Source of the DNA: a virus
DNA length: 23,352 nt
Direction: 5' to 3' (one strand)
Virus record (IMG/VR): IMGVR_UViG_3300026097_000108
Span: 1 to 23,352 of that record
Below are positions 17,301 through 23,352 of this stretch, in pieces; positions within the stretch are counted from its first letter, which is position 1; each line of letters opens with the position of its first letter. The notes below the pieces were generated by a model. The model did no database searches. It was not told where the DNA came from and worked only from the letters and a program-made list of their open reading frames with translations. The translations under genes and the position numbers were made by a program.

Positions 17301-18646
17301 TAGATTTCTATTCCTGTGTCCTTCGCGCACTCAATGTATGTAAAAAATTGTTCTGATTTTTTAATCTGGTGTCTAACTTTTGTCACCAAATATTTTCCAC
17401 TCAAGTATTTATCTTGTTGCCCATCCTTCTTATTTAGAGTCGTTGCAACTGGTATTTCTAAGTAAATAGTCCGCCCCACATACAAAGTTTCATCACCCGG
17501 CACAGTAACTTCTAAAACCGTATTAAATAAATGACGTTTGTAAGATGATTGGCTACCAAGATTTCTATTAATCTTTTTGGGGTATGGCCTTTCACTTCTA
17601 AAGATATTATCTTGGTCATGATTGTTGCGTGATTGCGTCATGAAGATTAAAGGATCGCCTGTTACTTGACCCGGAATCTTAAATTTTTGTAAAGTATTGA
17701 ACCTTGAATGCTCCTTTTCGTAGTTAAATACACTTTCTGTTTTATTTTTGCGCAAAATATCGACGTTTATTGTTTTTGACCTAAATAAACCCCCCTGCGC
17801 ATTTTGTAAGATGTTCGATTGTTTCTGTACCGTATAATCAATAATTTTTGAACTATCTCGATAACGGTCTTCAGTTTCTTTATCTGCTTCGTTACCTATT
17901 GTAGGAAGATAAGTAAATCGGTGTGATACATCTTCTTGAACTAAATTGTTAACATCTTCAAATTTAAATCCAAGGAAGTCCTCATAATATAAAAAGTAAG
18001 GAGCATGCCCCAAACAATCTGCTTCACGCGCCAACATATCAATAGTCGCATCAACGGACATGTTGGGTATCACATATTTTTGCAATCCATTGGTTTCTCG
18101 AAAAAATACATCTTTATCGATACGACAATTCGTGACTTGTCGATACGAGCGATACAAATCTTTTATTTGTCTCGAATACACAAACTCATCAGTAATTGAG
18201 CGAATCATTTTATCAATTGTGTTTGGCCCGTATGCACGACTGATTTTTTTGACAGATGCAAAATATGCTTCTGGGCTAATACCTGAAAGCAAATAGCTTT
18301 CAATTTTTTCATCGACACGCTGACGTTCAGTAAGTTCATAGATTGCAAATGCTAAAACTTGTGTTTCATTACCCGGCACTTCGAACTTAACAAAAAGCAT
18401 TTCGCCGCCAGTAAATCCTCCCGCCAATCCCGCACGAGAATCACCCTTTAAACTATCAAGCACACCAAGCGCATCTTGCACTACGATGTCGCATTGCATA
18501 TAATGTTCATGTAAACTTTGAAAAAAGTTGTATTCCAAGACAAGTTTCATAATATCTATTATTTGCCCTGTCTGAGAAACCAACAAGGCTTGTTTAACAT
18601 CTATATCTCCGGCGTATAGATATCCAGTTCTATTTGATCTTGACAT
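17300..18646 (-). CDS. gp27: Baseplate hub protein gp27-like (448 aa)
   Basis: The order (gp53, this gene, spike) and the length fit the gp27 hub (T4 391 residues). The C-terminal region, with GDETLYVGRTIYLEIP, DKYLSGKYLVTKVRHQI and FFTYIECAKD, is the typical end of gp27/gp44-type hub proteins, where the last beta domain closes the ring. The middle has a conserved SVDATIDMLAREADCLGHAPYFLYYED segment, also usual in this family. It should trimerise, sit on the spike and join it to the tube. The frame could begin at a TTG at 18649, but ATG 18646 gives a TGATG overlap with gp53 and is preferred. The stop overlaps the P-loop gene as TAATG. Confidence 0.8.
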   Translation of the reverse strand: MSRSNRTGYLYAGDIDVKQALLVSQTGQIIDIMKLVLEYNFFQSLHEHYMQCDIVVQDALGVLDSLKGDSRAGLAGGFTGGEMLFVKFEVPGNETQVLAFAIYELTERQRVDEKIESYLLSGISPEAYFASVKKISRAYGPNTIDKMIRSITDEFVYSRQIKDLYRSYRQVTNCRIDKDVFFRETNGLQKYVIPNMSVDATIDMLAREADCLGHAPYFLYYEDFLGFKFEDVNNLVQEDVSHRFTYLPTIGNEADKETEDRYRDSSKIIDYTVQKQSNILQNAQGGLFRSKTINVDILRKNKTESVFNYEKEHSRFNTLQKFKIPGQVTGDPLIFMTQSRNNHDQDNIFRSERPYPKKINRNLGSQSSYKRHLFNTVLEVTVPGDETLYVGRTIYLEIPVATTLNKKDGQQDKYLSGKYLVTKVRHQIKKSEQFFTYIECAKDTGIEI

Positions 18647-19221
18647 CAAATACCATCCTTCAGAATCACTTCAACTTCGCTCTTGACTTGATTGAGGAAT
18701 CGCTTGTCTAGTAGTCGAATAGACCTCTTTGCATCATTTAGTTCTACTTCATAATCATACTTTGTGATTAACTCACGCCCCTCTTCTGATAGTGTGTTGT
18801 ATTTTGTTTCGTCAACAACAACGTATCGCTTTTCAATAATTGTTCCATCAAACTTGACACTCTTTTCGTTTAGTATTTGACGATATTCATGCACGGTAGA
18901 TTGTGCATGAGGAATTGAACCATATTTTTGTTTGAGATATGTTTCAAAGTCGCGGTCAAACAGTGGATAGTCAAACATTGGATCAATAATGTTATTAAAC
19001 AACAACACCAACCAAGCAAGGTCGGCATCACCATAGTATTTTTCTGCAACAACATCTGGACGGTCTCCAGATTGTAAATTGTACTCATAGAACACATCCG
19101 AGCGTTCTTGTACTGATGCGCGAATAATGAATCGTCTTAGAACATTGGTAGCATCAATGGTCTGCCCAACATTTGTTAAGTCGTGCTTGGTGATCGGAAA
19201 ATAGGAAAAGTATTCAGACAT
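18646..19221 (-). CDS. gp53: Baseplate wedge protein gp53 (191 aa)
   Basis: The length equals T4 gp53 (196) and the key segment matches: YYGDADLAWLVLLFNNIIDPMFDYPL (residues 62-87), against GNPQLYWVLLMCNDNYDPYYGW in T4 as I recall. It is preceded by YEYNLQSGDRPDVVAEKYYG, the LysM-like start of the family. gp53 clamps the wedge to the central hub. It overlaps gp48 upstream (TAATG) and the hub gene downstream (TGATG), which points to coupled, roughly equal synthesis. Confidence 0.92.
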   Translation of the reverse strand: MSEYFSYFPITKHDLTNVGQTIDATNVLRRFIIRASVQERSDVFYEYNLQSGDRPDVVAEKYYGDADLAWLVLLFNNIIDPMFDYPLFDRDFETYLKQKYGSIPHAQSTVHEYRQILNEKSVKFDGTIIEKRYVVVDETKYNTLSEEGRELITKYDYEVELNDAKRSIRLLDKRFLNQVKSEVEVILKDGI

Positions 19222-20342
19222 TATAAGTCCTCATATCCAAGAGTCACATCTTTGCGTTTTGAGATGTTGTTTTTTTCTAGGGTTTCTTTTGTTTGAATCG
19301 CAGTCTCTTGGAAACCAAGCGTCATTTCTATAGACACTGGTGCTTGAGTCTGTTCAAAAAATAGCGGAGTTCCCTCACCATTATAGTTGACACTAAACGA
19401 GTTCAACACACAGATTTCATATTCAAACAAATGTGGTCTGATACTGTCAGCAAACTGAATGTAAAATTCATCTGGATATTCAAATGCCAGAGTACCGAAT
19501 GCATAAGACGGTAGCATGTGATAACGGAATGTGTTGATGATGTCTTTGATTAAATCAGACTCTTGTTGATTACGTGCGATAAATTTGTACGTAAAACTGT
19601 GGGTACGAAAATTAACACCTTGGAACACCACCGCAAGATGAGGATTCAGTGCCAAGCCTTCGTTCACCGACAGACCAGAAGCAACGCCTCCGGTTGTTCC
19701 GCCGAGTGCTAGCAAACCACCGATTGGTCCTGCAAGTGCCGCCGCACCACCTGCAAGTGCTGTTGGACCAAGCGCACCAAGCATCTGCACACCTGCATCG
19801 GTGTCGTTTCCTTTGAGTGCCTGCATACCCGCATCGATTTTAGATGTAACCATATCAGCAATCGATGAGCCTGCTTGTCCGAGTTCACTCGCAGTGACCT
19901 GTCCTGCCGCCATTGCGCCAAAAATACCAAGATTCTCATTTGAGTAATTAGCCGCATACTGTATGCCAAGATTTGAAGGAACAGGCAATACAACATGTTT
20001 TAAATAATTACGTTCTGCTTCAGTAGTTCGTTGTTTACGGTCATAGCGCATGACACTAAATATCATGTAGTGATCATTGTCGATATCTGGCGGAAATACC
20101 AGTGTCGGCTCAACTTTATTGTTCTTGTATAAATCTTTGATTGGTGAAACAATGCGATTCCCGCGTCTTGCTTTCTGAATCAACTGATTAAAGTTAGCAG
20201 ATATCGAAACACCATTCGGTCCTGCGGAAACAGAAAACGCACCTTTTCCCGCCGCGCCAAGCGCGTCTTCAAGTTGACCTGATGCTTGACCGACAACGGA
20301 CTTGCCTTGTGCGGTAAGTTGTTTGAGATTTATTTTTGGCAT
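19221..20342 (-). CDS. gp48: Baseplate tail-tube cap protein gp48-like (373 aa)
   Basis: The length is close to T4 gp48 (364). The second half has LNPHLAVVFQGVNFRTHSFTYKF followed by ARNQQESDLIKDIINTFRYHM, then YPDEFYIQF and CVLNSFSVNYN, ending with an APVSIEMTLGFQETAIQTKE strand. This is the gp48/gp54 tube-fold pattern, in which the last strands precede a T-LEITM-E-type ending. A Gly/Ala-rich hydrophobic stretch lies at about 188-232. gp48 caps the hub and begins the tail tube with gp54. It is the first gene of the minus operon, 28 bases after a perfect late promoter, so it is probably a late gene. gp54 is the alternative, but the plus-strand gene at 21441 fits that better. Confidence 0.8.
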   Translation of the reverse strand: MPKINLKQLTAQGKSVVGQASGQLEDALGAAGKGAFSVSAGPNGVSISANFNQLIQKARRGNRIVSPIKDLYKNNKVEPTLVFPPDIDNDHYMIFSVMRYDRKQRTTEAERNYLKHVVLPVPSNLGIQYAANYSNENLGIFGAMAAGQVTASELGQAGSSIADMVTSKIDAGMQALKGNDTDAGVQMLGALGPTALAGGAAALAGPIGGLLALGGTTGGVASGLSVNEGLALNPHLAVVFQGVNFRTHSFTYKFIARNQQESDLIKDIINTFRYHMLPSYAFGTLAFEYPDEFYIQFADSIRPHLFEYEICVLNSFSVNYNGEGTPLFFEQTQAPVSIEMTLGFQETAIQTKETLEKNNISKRKDVTLGYEDL

Positions 20343-20367
20343 CTAAATATCCAGTGATACATTTTTG

Positions 20368-20380
20368 ACTATTTATAACG
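20368..20380 (-). promoter_or_regulatory. Late promoter CGTTATAAATAGT of the minus operon
   Basis: The minus strand carries a perfect T4-type late -10 element (TATAAATA at 20370-20377) within CGTTATAAATAGT. Exactly the same 13 bases occur on the plus strand at 20819-20831. Transcription should start about 20 bases before the gp48 ATG. This is probably the main late promoter of the whole leftward baseplate operon. It lies just three bases from the gp4 start codon on the other strand. Confidence 0.85.
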
Positions 20381-20382
20381 AC

Positions 20383-20814
20383 ATGACAAAAGCATATAAA
20401 GGAAAATACCAAGTTAAGAATCCTGAAAAATACAAAGGGAATCCTAACAATGTAATCTTTCGCAGTTCTTGGGAACTCAAGTTTTTTAACTACTGCGACA
20501 AAAATCCTGATATACTACAGTGGGCATCTGAAGAACCTTTTATGGTTGTTCCTTACAAGTCTCCTATAGACGGTAAGTGGCATCGATACTTTCCCGATGT
20601 GTGGATAAAAACTGCAAAAGATACATTTCTTATAGAAATAAAACCTTTTAAGGAAACGCAAGAACCAAAAAGGCGTTCACGTGTAACCAAAAAGTATTTA
20701 TATGAAGTTAAGACATGGGGCATAAACTCTGCGAAATGGAAAGCGGCACAAGAGTTTTGTCATGACCGTAAATGGATGTTTAAGATAATCACTGAAAAAG
20801 AAATGAACTTATAA
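20383..20814 (+). CDS. gp4: Head completion protein gp4, PD-(D/E)XK nuclease-like (143 aa)
   Basis: It matches T4 gp4 (also called gp50/65, about 150 residues) through YQVKNPEKYKGNPNNVIFRSSWELK, then SPIDGKWHRYFPDVWI, LIEIKPFKETQEP and SAKWKAAQEFC. E31, PD at 71-72 and E85-x-K87 form the E...PD...ExK pattern of TnsA-type PD-(D/E)XK nucleases. In T4 it is needed to finish filled heads before tail joining, possibly by trimming DNA. The frame can be extended to a TTG at 20365. ATG 20383 is preferred because it gives the T4-like spacing to the KNPxKY motif, although no strong ribosome binding site precedes either. No plus-strand late promoter is visible upstream. Confidence 0.9.
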   Translation: MTKAYKGKYQVKNPEKYKGNPNNVIFRSSWELKFFNYCDKNPDILQWASEEPFMVVPYKSPIDGKWHRYFPDVWIKTAKDTFLIEIKPFKETQEPKRRSRVTKKYLYEVKTWGINSAKWKAAQEFCHDRKWMFKIITEKEMNL

Positions 20815-20818
20815 TAAC

Positions 20819-20831
20819 CGTTATAAATAGT
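20819..20831 (+). promoter_or_regulatory. Late promoter CGTTATAAATAGT of the plus operon
   Basis: The plus strand carries TATAAATA at 20822-20829 in the same 13-base context as the minus promoter at 20368-20380. It lies in the 39-bp gap after gp4 and should start transcription about 18 bases ahead of the ATG at 20854, leaving AGGAA as the ribosome binding site. It likely drives the unknown protein, gp54, gp26 and gp51. Confidence 0.85.
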
Positions 20832-20853
20832 GTGAGAAAGTACAGGAATTTTA

Positions 20854-21444
20854 ATGGCACAGATTTTCGACGACATTTTATTGCGAGGGGTTCGTCAGGG
20901 GCAAATTCCTGCACGTACCCAAGAAGCACGAGAATGGTTTCGTGAAAAGGCGAGACAAAACCGTTCTAATGCGAGATATCCATCAAACCTGATGAAGGGT
21001 GATGGTAAAGTCGAATCTCCTACAATTGGTCATATGTACCATTTCTTTTATGACCCAAAGAACAAGAAGACGTTACCCTACTACGATAGATTCCCTCTGA
21101 TATTCATGGTCGGTCCTGCCGACAATGGATTCTATGGGATTAACTTGCACTATCTTCCGCCTACGCTTCGTGCGGCATTGATGGACAATCTATACACGAT
21201 TACATCTAACACAAGATATGATGAAAATACGAAACTAAGAATTTCTTACGACATCTTGAAAGGTGCGTCTAAATATAAAAACTTTAAACCAACTTTTAAA
21301 CATTATCTAAGTGCAAAGGTAAAGTCTCAATTTCTTAAGATTGATGCGGTGGAGTGGGATATTGCATTGTTTCTAGATACTGCAAGATTCGAAAAGGCAT
21401 CCAGACAGAAGGTTTGGGCAGACAGCAGGAAGATGCTTACATGA
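20854..21444 (+). CDS. Conserved T4-like phage protein of unknown role (196 aa)
   Basis: The centre reads GHMYHFFYDPKNKKTLPYYD, then RFPLIFMVGP, FYGINLHYLPPTLRAALMDNLY, LRISYDILKGASKY and FKPTFKHYLSAKVKSQF, ending EWDIALFLDTARFEKASRQKVW. I recognise this as a family widespread in T4-like marine phages but cannot name a proven function. Some annotations call proteins in such positions DNA end protector (gp2), which I could not confirm. It is soluble, without signal or membrane segment. It is the first gene behind a late promoter and overlaps the gp54-like gene as ATGA, so a virion or assembly role is likely. Confidence 0.75.
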   Translation: MAQIFDDILLRGVRQGQIPARTQEAREWFREKARQNRSNARYPSNLMKGDGKVESPTIGHMYHFFYDPKNKKTLPYYDRFPLIFMVGPADNGFYGINLHYLPPTLRAALMDNLYTITSNTRYDENTKLRISYDILKGASKYKNFKPTFKHYLSAKVKSQFLKIDAVEWDIALFLDTARFEKASRQKVWADSRKMLT

Positions 21445-22181
21445 CATTTAACGTCAACAATCTTATTTCATCAATTAACAAATCTGGCATCGCAAAGAAT
21501 TCACACTTTGAGGTGCAGTTACAGGGTCACGGAAGTTCTGGTGAAGAGCGCGATTTGATGTTTCGTGCAGACACCGCAGAGATACCCGGACGTAATCTTG
21601 CGACTGCAGAGCATCGATTTACAAACTACGGACCGATAAACAAAGTTCCCTACGGTGCACAGATTTACAGCGACATCACGATTTCTTTTTTGCTGTCGGC
21701 TGACATGCGAGAAAAAGAATACTTTGAATTTTGGCAAGAAAAGATCGTTAACACAGGCGCGTTTGAACAGGGTGTTGAGGCAAAAACCTTTTCACCATTC
21801 AATGCTAAATATTTTAATGATTATGCAGGCGGCGTTATTGTTCGTCAGTACGGATCTTCTGGTGAACTTCGTTCTGTCTATACGCTGAATGAAGCCTATC
21901 CGATTAACATTGCACCCGTTGCATTGTCATGGGGAGACGACACACCATCTAAAATGAGTGTTACTTTCGCATACCGCAACTATCGAGTTGCATTTACAAT
22001 TGGAGATCAACCAAGACGTGGAATCGGTTTCGGATTCTCTATTGGTCCGGGTGGAGTTGCAGGAAATGTCAACTTACCCGGAGTCGGAAGCGTTGCGGGT
22101 ATCTTTGGCGGAATAGATGCAGTTCAAGCAACAGTCGGAGACGTAAACAGTCGAGTTGCACAAATTCGTTCATTACTTTAA
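21441..22181 (+). CDS. gp54: Tail-tube initiator gp54-like protein (246 aa)
   Basis: The fold signs are those of the tail-tube family: KNSHFEVQLQGHG, an LMFRADTAEIPGRNLAT strand-turn segment, and the late strand SWGDDTPSKMSVTFAYRNYRVAF. The last resembles the VTFAYR ending of T4 gp54 as I recall it. A Gly-rich tail (GIGFGFSIGPGGVAG..) follows. T4 gp54 is longer (320) and the tube protein gp19 shorter (163). The position between baseplate genes favours gp54, with a gp19-type tube paralogue as the alternative. The frame is open from 21354, but ATG 21441 overlaps the preceding stop as ATGA and begins the conserved region. Confidence 0.74.
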   Translation: MTFNVNNLISSINKSGIAKNSHFEVQLQGHGSSGEERDLMFRADTAEIPGRNLATAEHRFTNYGPINKVPYGAQIYSDITISFLLSADMREKEYFEFWQEKIVNTGAFEQGVEAKTFSPFNAKYFNDYAGGVIVRQYGSSGELRSVYTLNEAYPINIAPVALSWGDDTPSKMSVTFAYRNYRVAFTIGDQPRRGIGFGFSIGPGGVAGNVNLPGVGSVAGIFGGIDAVQATVGDVNSRVAQIRSLL

Positions 22182-22197
22182 TTATTGAGGTTTTATC

Positions 22198-22896
22198 ATG
22201 GCACTACCGAATATATCAACCCCTGAGTTTGTTACAAAAGTACCTTCTACAGGAGAAGAAATCAAATACCGTCCATTCTTAGTCAAAGAAGAAAAGATTC
22301 TTTTGATGGCAATGGAAGGCAAAGACCAAAATGAAATTCAGAATGCGGTTCAGAAAATTCTGAGCAACTGTATTCTTACACCAATTGAAATCAGCAAACT
22401 CGCAACTTTCGATATCGAGTATTTGTTTCTTCAGTTAAGAAGCAAGTCAGTCGGTGAAGTCATTCAGATTAAGATTGGACATAGCGACGAAAGCGAATGT
22501 ACTCACCGTTCTGAGGTATCAGTCAATGTTGATGATGTTCAAGTCAGGGGTGAGGTACAAGACGGAAAGATTATGCTAACGGATGATGTTGGTATCGTGT
22601 TGCGTTATCCAAACATGACAGACATCCAAGCAGTATCAGGTGAAGACACAGGATCGCTTTTTAAGATTGTCTATCGTTGCATCGATTATGTGTTTGACAA
22701 AGAAGAAGTGTACAACGATTTCTCAGAGACTGAAATTGAGGAATGGATGGAGACTTTGAATCAAGGACAGTTCCAAAAGATTTCAGATTTCTTTAATTCG
22801 GTGCCTCGTTTGTCACATGAAATTGAGTGGACGTGTAAACAGTGCGGACAGAAAGATAAAATTACACTAGAGGGATTACAAAGTTTTTTTACTTAA
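22198..22896 (+). CDS. gp26: Baseplate hub assembly protein gp26 (232 aa)
   Basis: The start LPNISTPEFVTKVPSTGEEIKYRPF followed by LVKEEKILLMAME is the hallmark of the T4 gp26 baseplate family. Further on are NCILTPIEISKLATFDIEYLFLQLRSKS and a C-terminal CxxC (C213, C216) with C101 and H103 upstream, suggesting a zinc-ribbon-like site. T4 gp26 is about 208 residues and is needed for hub assembly. A GAGG ribosome binding site lies ahead of the ATG. The last codons contain a slippery T run leading into the -1-frame ORF (see 22869-22896), so a longer 294-residue product may also be made. Confidence 0.88.
   Translation: MALPNISTPEFVTKVPSTGEEIKYRPFLVKEEKILLMAMEGKDQNEIQNAVQKILSNCILTPIEISKLATFDIEYLFLQLRSKSVGEVIQIKIGHSDESECTHRSEVSVNVDDVQVRGEVQDGKIMLTDDVGIVLRYPNMTDIQAVSGEDTGSLFKIVYRCIDYVFDKEEVYNDFSETEIEEWMETLNQGQFQKISDFFNSVPRLSHEIEWTCKQCGQKDKITLEGLQSFFT
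22869..22896 (+). promoter_or_regulatory. Probable programmed -1 ribosomal frameshift site
   Basis: The heptamer T TTT TTT (22884-22890) is in the right register (AGT TTT TTT ACT TAA) to let two Phe tRNAs slip back one base. A Shine-Dalgarno-like AGAGGG (22869-22874) lies nine bases upstream, as in the dnaX stimulator. The zero-frame stop follows one codon later. A -1 slip continues through Tyr-Leu-Ser into the ATG of the gp51-like frame with no stop between. A weak CATG-GTG-CATG stem follows. Confidence 0.6.
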
Positions 22897-22898
22897 GC

Positions 22899-23081
22899 AT
22901 GGTGCATGACTCCCTTGCGAATATGTATCAATTAAATTTTGCACTCATGCAACACCACAAGTATTCTTTAACCGAACTTGAAAACATGATTCCTTTTGAG
23001 CGAGATATCTATGTGACTTTGTTAAGAAATCATCTTGAAGAACAAGAAGAGAAATTAAAACAACAACAGGCAAAAAGGTAA
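22899..23081 (+). CDS. gp51: gp51-like / tail assembly chaperone T-type extension (60 aa), probably made by frameshift
   Basis: The sequence LANMYQLNFALMQHHKYSLTELENMIPFERDIYVTLLRNHLEEQEEKLKQ resembles the C-terminal part of phage tail assembly chaperones: a helical YSL.ELE..IPFERDIYV motif with an acidic-basic tail. The position after gp26 is that of T4 gene 51. It lies in the -1 frame relative to gp26, and its ATG is two bases past the gp26 stop without a ribosome binding site. Expression as a gp26 fusion by frameshift is therefore more likely than independent initiation. T4 gp51 is much longer (249), so the name is positional. Confidence 0.65.
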   Translation: MVHDSLANMYQLNFALMQHHKYSLTELENMIPFERDIYVTLLRNHLEEQEEKLKQQQAKR

Positions 23082-23083
23082 AA

Positions 23084-23131
23084 ATGATAAATAGGTGTGT
23101 ATCGCGAGGTTGCCGCCTCCATACACTCTAA
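23084..23131 (+). CDS. Possible 15-codon leader ORF before the HNH gene
   Basis: An ATG at 23084, behind AAGG with five bases of spacing, opens MINRCVSRGCRLHTL and stops at 23129-23131, eight bases before the HNH ribosome binding site. It spans the whole GTGTAT/ATACAC hairpin, so translating it would unfold the hairpin. It may be chance. Confidence 0.25.
   Translation: MINRCVSRGCRLHTL
23086..23093 (+). promoter_or_regulatory. Late-like promoter GATAAATA ahead of the HNH gene
   Basis: GATAAATAG differs from the TATAAATAG of the other late promoters in this window at one base, and fits the looser NATAAATA late motif reported for marine T4-like phages. Transcription would start near 23099, inside the left arm of the following hairpin. 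Confidence 0.5.
23097..23126 (+). promoter_or_regulatory. RNA hairpin in the leader of the HNH gene
   Basis: GTGTAT (23097-23102) pairs perfectly with ATACAC (23121-23126), and inside GAGG (23106-23109) pairs with CCTC (23116-23119). No T-run follows, so it is not a standard terminator. The left arm overlaps the expected start of transcripts from the late-like promoter, so a late transcript would lack part of the stem while read-through mRNA would contain it. Confidence 0.6.
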
Positions 23132-23152
23132 TGCTAATAAGGAGCAATCAGC

Positions 23153-23352
23153 ATGACTATTTATCATACACACCATATCGTTCCAAAACACGCAGGCGGA
23201 ACAGACGACCCTTCAAATTTGGTTCAACTCACAGTAGAAGAACATGCGGAAGCACATCTAAAACTTTATAAAAAGTATAATAGATGGCAAGATAAAGTTG
23301 CTTGGCAAAGTCTTTCGGGTCAAATAACTTCTGATAAAGCAAGACGTATAGC
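23153..23352 (+). CDS. HNH homing-type endonuclease, N-terminal part, cut by window edge
   Basis: An ATG at 23153, eight bases after AAGGAG, opens a frame that stays open to the right edge (66 codons). Residues 5-36 read HTHHIVPKHAGGTDDPSNLVQ and then LTVEEHAEAH: the H...N...H pattern of the Cys-less HNH nucleases common in T4-like phages. It continues with LYKKYNRWQDKVAWQSLSGQI and the start of what may be a DNA-binding repeat region. Such genes usually act as free-standing homing endonucleases that cut rival phage genomes near their own site and so spread. Its place right after gp51, inside a run of structural genes, is typical of an inserted homing gene. Confidence 0.85.
   Translation, partial: MTIYHTHHIVPKHAGGTDDPSNLVQLTVEEHAEAHLKLYKKYNRWQDKVAWQSLSGQITSDKARRI

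Noticed and set aside
20695-20702. TATAAATA on the minus strand inside gp4
   Set aside because: It encodes Tyr-Leu-Tyr codons of gp4, lacks the AGT that follows in the other late promoters, and a stronger promoter sits at 20368-20380.
23157-23165. GATAAATAGT on the minus strand at the HNH start as a leftward late promoter
   Set aside because: It would run antisense through gp51 and gp26 with no leftward gene to serve. It is better explained as the pairing partner of 23086-23094.
1-23352. tRNA genes, integrase, attachment sites or rho-independent terminators
   Set aside because: No cloverleaf, no recombinase motif, and no GC stem followed by a T-run was found in the short intergenic gaps.

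Overview
The window is a late structural-gene region of a T4-like (myovirus) tailed phage, almost certainly marine. Baseplate wedge proteins resembling T4 gp53, gp25, gp6, gp7 and gp8 are present. So are hub, tube and assembly proteins resembling gp27, gp5, gp48, gp54, gp26 and gp51, and the head-completion protein gp4. The giant DUF4815-type structural protein, the repeat-rich fibre protein and the small H..LVRD/AVLNTD coiled-coil protein are types I associate with cyanophages and SAR11 phages. The DNA is AT-rich and the genes are tightly packed. No host gene, tRNA, CRISPR array or integrase was seen, and the exact host cannot be decided from this sequence.

Layout. Everything from 1 to 20342 is on the minus strand and everything from 20383 to the right edge is on the plus strand. 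They diverge from a 40-bp region that carries a perfect T4-type late promoter. Read in transcription order, the minus operon is gp48-like tube cap, gp53, gp27-like hub, a P-loop kinase-like protein, two small charged proteins, a gp5-like spike without lysozyme, a 57-aa histone-Hc1-like protein, gp25, gp6, a gp7-like protein, gp8, the 1972-aa DUF4815 protein, a 69-aa coiled-coil protein, and a fibre protein that runs off the left edge. The plus operon is gp4 (PD-(D/E)XK nuclease-like), a conserved protein of unknown role, a gp54-like tube initiator, gp26, a -1-frame gp51-like extension, and an HNH endonuclease that runs off the right edge. Most junctions are TAATG, TGATG or ATGA overlaps, so translation is probably coupled. 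No gene-free stretch exceeds about 70 bases.

How it works together: the wedge genes (53, 25, 6, 7, 8), the hub and spike (27, 5), the tube start (48, 54) and the chaperone-like pair (26/51) make one baseplate assembly set. DUF4815 and the fibre probably take the place of T4 gp9-gp12 at the baseplate rim.

Points that stand out: (1) a T TTT TTT slippery heptamer with an upstream Shine-Dalgarno-like AGAGGG at the end of gp26, leading into the -1-frame gp51-like ORF; (2) an RNA structure and late-like promoter overlapping upstream of the HNH gene; (3) a perfect TTGACA-N17-TATAAT promoter pointing antisense to the spike gene, with an inverted repeat in its spacer; (4) a phage-specific 13-nt late-promoter motif; (5) a rearranged gp7; (6) a P-loop kinase and a histone-like protein inside the tail operon.
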